Source: JANXUR01 sp038229415
GTDB lineage: Bacteria > Acidobacteriota > Terriglobia > Terriglobales > Acidobacteriaceae
Direction: 5' to 3'
Assembly (NCBI GenBank): GCA_038229415.1
Contig: JBBROM010000012.1
Location: 1-64,000 of the forward strand
Length of the DNA: 64,000 bases
A program made the translations under genes and the position numbers. The notes under the pieces were generated by a model. It had not been told where the DNA came from. It saw nothing but the letters and a program-made list of their open reading frames with translations, and did not search any database. This document shows, in pieces, positions 61,468-64,000 of the stretch (its first letter is position 1; each line of letters starts with the position of its first letter).

Positions 61468-63552
61468 GTGCGAATCCGCACAACCATTCTCGGCATTCTG
61501 CTGTCAGTTACTTCTCTTGCAGCTGCACAAAGCTGGACAATTCACAACGAAGATATTTCGCGCGTACTGCGATTTAGTGAAACTGCGGGCCTCGCTACCG
61601 AGGAACTATCCGATCTGAAGACACACAACGACTTCATTCTGCAATCCAAGCCCCGCTGGAATGTGCCTCAAGAGTTTGCGTTTCAATGCAACGGGCGGAA
61701 TTATCGTGGAGCGGGCTCTCAATTTGTACTGCTCGGAACTAGCGAGGATGCGCTGTCCAACGGCAAGTCTCTAACTATCCGGTTGCGAGCAAAAGATGCG
61801 CCGCTGGAAGTCTCGGTGATCTATGCGGTGTATGACGGGCATCCCGCGATCCGCAAACATCTGATGCTGCGCAATACTGGAACCGAGCCGCTGCATATTT
61901 CGCACATGAACATCGAATCTATTGCGCCGTCGGTGGGACCGCAAAGTGAAGTCACCCTGAACTCGCAGTACGGTGCACAGCCACGCGAGATTTTTTATAC
62001 TGGCCGCTCGGAAGATGCAGGGATATTGGTGGCGAATGCCCGAACTGGCATTGGATTTGCCGTGCTCAGCGAAGTGCCGGGATACATGAAGCGTACGGAG
62101 ATATTGGGGTGGGATGAGTTCGACCGGACTCCGATTGGCGTGATGTATGACACCGACCTGATGCCCTTTGCGCGGTCGCTGCGGCCTGGCGAAGAGTTCA
62201 CAACCGCAAGCGTTTCTTTGCTCACGTATCGCAACGGCGATGGCTTTCGCGATCCGCACTGGGTGCTGCCTTCCTATACGGCCAAGGTGCTGATGCGGCG
62301 CATTGACGCGAACGGTGGCGCGCCGTGGATCTACAACACCTGGGAGCCGTTCGAGCGCACCATTAATCGCGATACTGTGATGAAGTTGCTCGATGTAGCA
62401 AGCAAGATTGGCATTGATATCTTCACGATTGATGACGGCTGGCAGCAGGAATACGGTGAGAACGAGGTGAATCTCACGGCGTTTCCAGGCGGACTGAAGC
62501 CGATACGGGAAGCGGTTGAGGCCAAGGGAATGAGGCTCGGGCTGTGGATTCCGCTCGCAGCGATTGGCACCGCGACTACGGACTATCGCAAGCATCCTGA
62601 CTGGGCTGCGCTTGATATAGATGGCAAGCCCAAGATTACGGGGACAGCAGCCGGGGACAAGAACGTCATGTGCCTGGCGAGTCCGTTCGCCGATTCCGCG
62701 GCCGATCGCGTAAACGATGCGATCGAGAGATTCCACCTTGCGTATGTGAAGCTCGACCTGACGACTATCTTTAACGCCTACGGCGAAGCGCCCGGATGTT
62801 GGGCGAAAGGACATGATCATGGCAGTTGGGCTGAGTCCCTGAGCAAGATTTATGAAGGCATCGGGCATGTTACCAGCCGTGTCTATGCCAAACATCCCGA
62901 CGTGCTGCTCGACTTGACGTTCGAGCTATGGGGCCAGAAGCACGTGATTGACGCAGGCTTGCTTGCGGCGGGCGATCTTGATTGGCTGAGCAATGTGGAT
63001 GACCGGGTCGCAACCTCCGCGGGGCCACTGCAGGCGCGCACGCTGCTTTATCAACGGGCGATTTCGATGCCAGTGGAGAGCCTGCTCATCGGTAACATTC
63101 ACGCCGACGTGCCGACGATTCAGGAGAGTTTCGCGACCGAGATCGGGTCGGCCCCGGTCCTGCTCGGCGACCTGAGCAGCCTGAGCGCTGAGGATCAGCA
63201 GTGGTGTCACGAGAAAGTCGCGTGGTTCAAAAAGCTGCGCAAAAGTACGAAGATCAGCGAAAGCTTTTTCCCGCTGGGTAGTTGGAGGCAGCCCTCAGCG
63301 ACGACGTGGGACGGCTTCGCACGCCTCGAACATACCGGCAATGGAGTGATCGCGCTCTTCCGCAACCATTCTGGATTGACGAACGTCGTCGTACAACTGC
63401 CCCTATTGCCCGAAGGCCGGTTCAAGGTGCGCTCGGCAATGACGAATACCGAGCTAGGAGTTTTTACGAAGGCGCAGTTGGGGGAGGGCGTGAAGGTGAA
63501 GTTTACGGAAGCGGAGACGGTCGAGATCCTGGAGGTGACGGCACTCCCGTAG
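61468..63552 (+). CDS. Exported GH36/GH27-like alpha-galactosidase
   Basis: 694 residues from GTG 61468 with GGAG seven bases upstream; a TTG 21 bases earlier is less likely. Signal peptide (RTTILGILLSVTSLAAA, cleaved near AQS). An N-terminal beta-sandwich (residues about 20-270) is followed by a barrel: FTIDDGWQQEYGENEV, GMRLGLWIPLAA, and the nucleophile in LAYVKLDLTTIF near residue 430. LDWLSNVDDR near 508 carries the likely acid-base Asp. This is the layout of clan GH-D retaining alpha-galactosidases. Third gene of the exported carbohydrate unit, 107 bases after the oxidoreductase. Confidence 0.88.
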   Translation: MRIRTTILGILLSVTSLAAAQSWTIHNEDISRVLRFSETAGLATEELSDLKTHNDFILQSKPRWNVPQEFAFQCNGRNYRGAGSQFVLLGTSEDALSNGKSLTIRLRAKDAPLEVSVIYAVYDGHPAIRKHLMLRNTGTEPLHISHMNIESIAPSVGPQSEVTLNSQYGAQPREIFYTGRSEDAGILVANARTGIGFAVLSEVPGYMKRTEILGWDEFDRTPIGVMYDTDLMPFARSLRPGEEFTTASVSLLTYRNGDGFRDPHWVLPSYTAKVLMRRIDANGGAPWIYNTWEPFERTINRDTVMKLLDVASKIGIDIFTIDDGWQQEYGENEVNLTAFPGGLKPIREAVEAKGMRLGLWIPLAAIGTATTDYRKHPDWAALDIDGKPKITGTAAGDKNVMCLASPFADSAADRVNDAIERFHLAYVKLDLTTIFNAYGEAPGCWAKGHDHGSWAESLSKIYEGIGHVTSRVYAKHPDVLLDLTFELWGQKHVIDAGLLAAGDLDWLSNVDDRVATSAGPLQARTLLYQRAISMPVESLLIGNIHADVPTIQESFATEIGSAPVLLGDLSSLSAEDQQWCHEKVAWFKKLRKSTKISESFFPLGSWRQPSATTWDGFARLEHTGNGVIALFRNHSGLTNVVVQLPLLPEGRFKVRSAMTNTELGVFTKAQLGEGVKVKFTEAETVEILEVTALP

Positions 63553-63698
63553 GCTGATCTGTAAGTAACCAGTGGTTTGTGGTATTTTCGCTAGCAGACG
63601 TGAGTCCCTAGCAAGGCTGTACCGAACCAGTCGGCGCTTGAAGTCGGATGTTAAGGCTGGATGTGTAGCTCGAAGTAATGGATGAGAGGAGTAATTCC
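63553..63698. other. Intergenic region
   Basis: Between the galactosidase and the last, partial gene. No terminator or gene seen. Confidence 0.35.
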
Positions 63699-64000
63699 AT
63701 GGCCGATCCCGTGGTTCCAAATGGAAGTGCCAAGCGTGTAGTTGTTGCGACTAAGGTAAAGTTCGAAATTAACGCGCGGAGTCGTTTACGCAGAGTCATT
63801 TTCGGGTTGGAAAAAGATACGAACGGCGACCAGATCAACTGGAAGATTCAGTTCCAGTTGTGGGAACGTGATAAAAACACCGACCCCTACGATGACCAGC
63901 ATCCCAACCTGGATGTTGAGATCGAAGTGGATACAGTCCTCTACAACAAGGCTCAATCCATGTCTGACCATGGCATGACGACCGGACAAGCCGCACATGC
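63699..64000 (+). CDS. Unrecognised protein, 5' part (runs off the window)
   Basis: Starts at ATG 63699 with GAGGAG seven bases upstream; 100 codons are visible with no stop. The sequence begins MADPVVPNGSAKRVVVATKV and continues with alternating strands and charged loops (QINWKIQFQLWERDKNTD, LDVEIEVDTVLYNKAQS). No signal peptide is visible and I do not recognise the family. The protein-like codon use and clear ribosome-binding site support a real gene. Confidence 0.65.
   Translation, partial: MADPVVPNGSAKRVVVATKVKFEINARSRLRRVIFGLEKDTNGDQINWKIQFQLWERDKNTDPYDDQHPNLDVEIEVDTVLYNKAQSMSDHGMTTGQAAH

Noticed and set aside
61771..62895. Minus-strand open frame inside the galactosidase gene
   Set aside because: Antisense shadow; the plus-strand gene carries all GH36-like motifs.

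Overview
The window looks like chromosome of an Acidobacteriota member, most likely class Terriglobia. The reasons are two very large Oar-type TonB-dependent receptors with an N-terminal carboxypeptidase-regulatory domain, a VWFA-related secreted protein of the acidobacterial type, very long secreted Ig-repeat and Asp-box proteins, and many intergenic palindromes of the CCCCACC...GGTGGGGCACC kind. Base composition is GC-rich and coding is dense on both strands. This assignment is inference from gene content; no rRNA gene is present to confirm it.

Layout. 1-679 has no convincing gene but starts with a strong hairpin. 679-5824 holds a sugar aminotransferase and a TonB receptor broken by two single-base shifts. 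5889-9869 holds a membrane protein, hfq-hflX and a secreted Gfo/Idh/MocA oxidoreductase. 10071-11243 is a two-gene unit with a PIN toxin-like protein. 11365-17991 is an F-type ATP synthase cluster (b', b, delta, alpha, gamma, beta, epsilon) without a and c. 18130-29815 is a mixed housekeeping stretch (pyrD, alpha/beta hydrolase, MBL hydrolase, RDD protein, 3-hydroxyacyl-CoA dehydrogenase, serS, LolA-like) with many repeats and several orphan genes. 29962-36932 holds an intact TonB receptor, a GT39-like membrane protein, and a divergent ArsR/SDR pair. 37148-42320 holds a GH18-NodB-GT2 triple fusion and a delta-1-pyrroline-5-carboxylate dehydrogenase. 42363-44582 holds an atypical LuxR-type regulator, a PilZ protein and a VWFA protein. 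44832-47721 holds an M2 (ACE-like) peptidase and a RES-Xre toxin-antitoxin pair. 48097-59067 holds two giant secreted proteins, a tRNA-Leu(CAA), a SIS sugar isomerase and small orphans. 59263-63552 is an exported carbohydrate unit (DUF1080, Tat-exported Gfo/Idh/MocA, GH36-like alpha-galactosidase). A partial gene runs off the end.

How the genes fit together. The picture is a Gram-negative soil heterotroph: outer-membrane receptors and secreted glycan enzymes feed on carbohydrate, an envelope polysaccharide is probably made and trimmed by the triple fusion, and core energy metabolism sits alongside. The least conventional items are the exported 3-keto-glycoside-like cluster, the PIN gene with an unrecognised partner, the ATP synthase b subunit with a signal-peptide-like extension, the GH18-NodB-GT2 protein, and a family of palindromes two of which lie inside the ATP synthase operon. 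I did not see a clear-cut new defence system, CRISPR array, prophage or insertion sequence.
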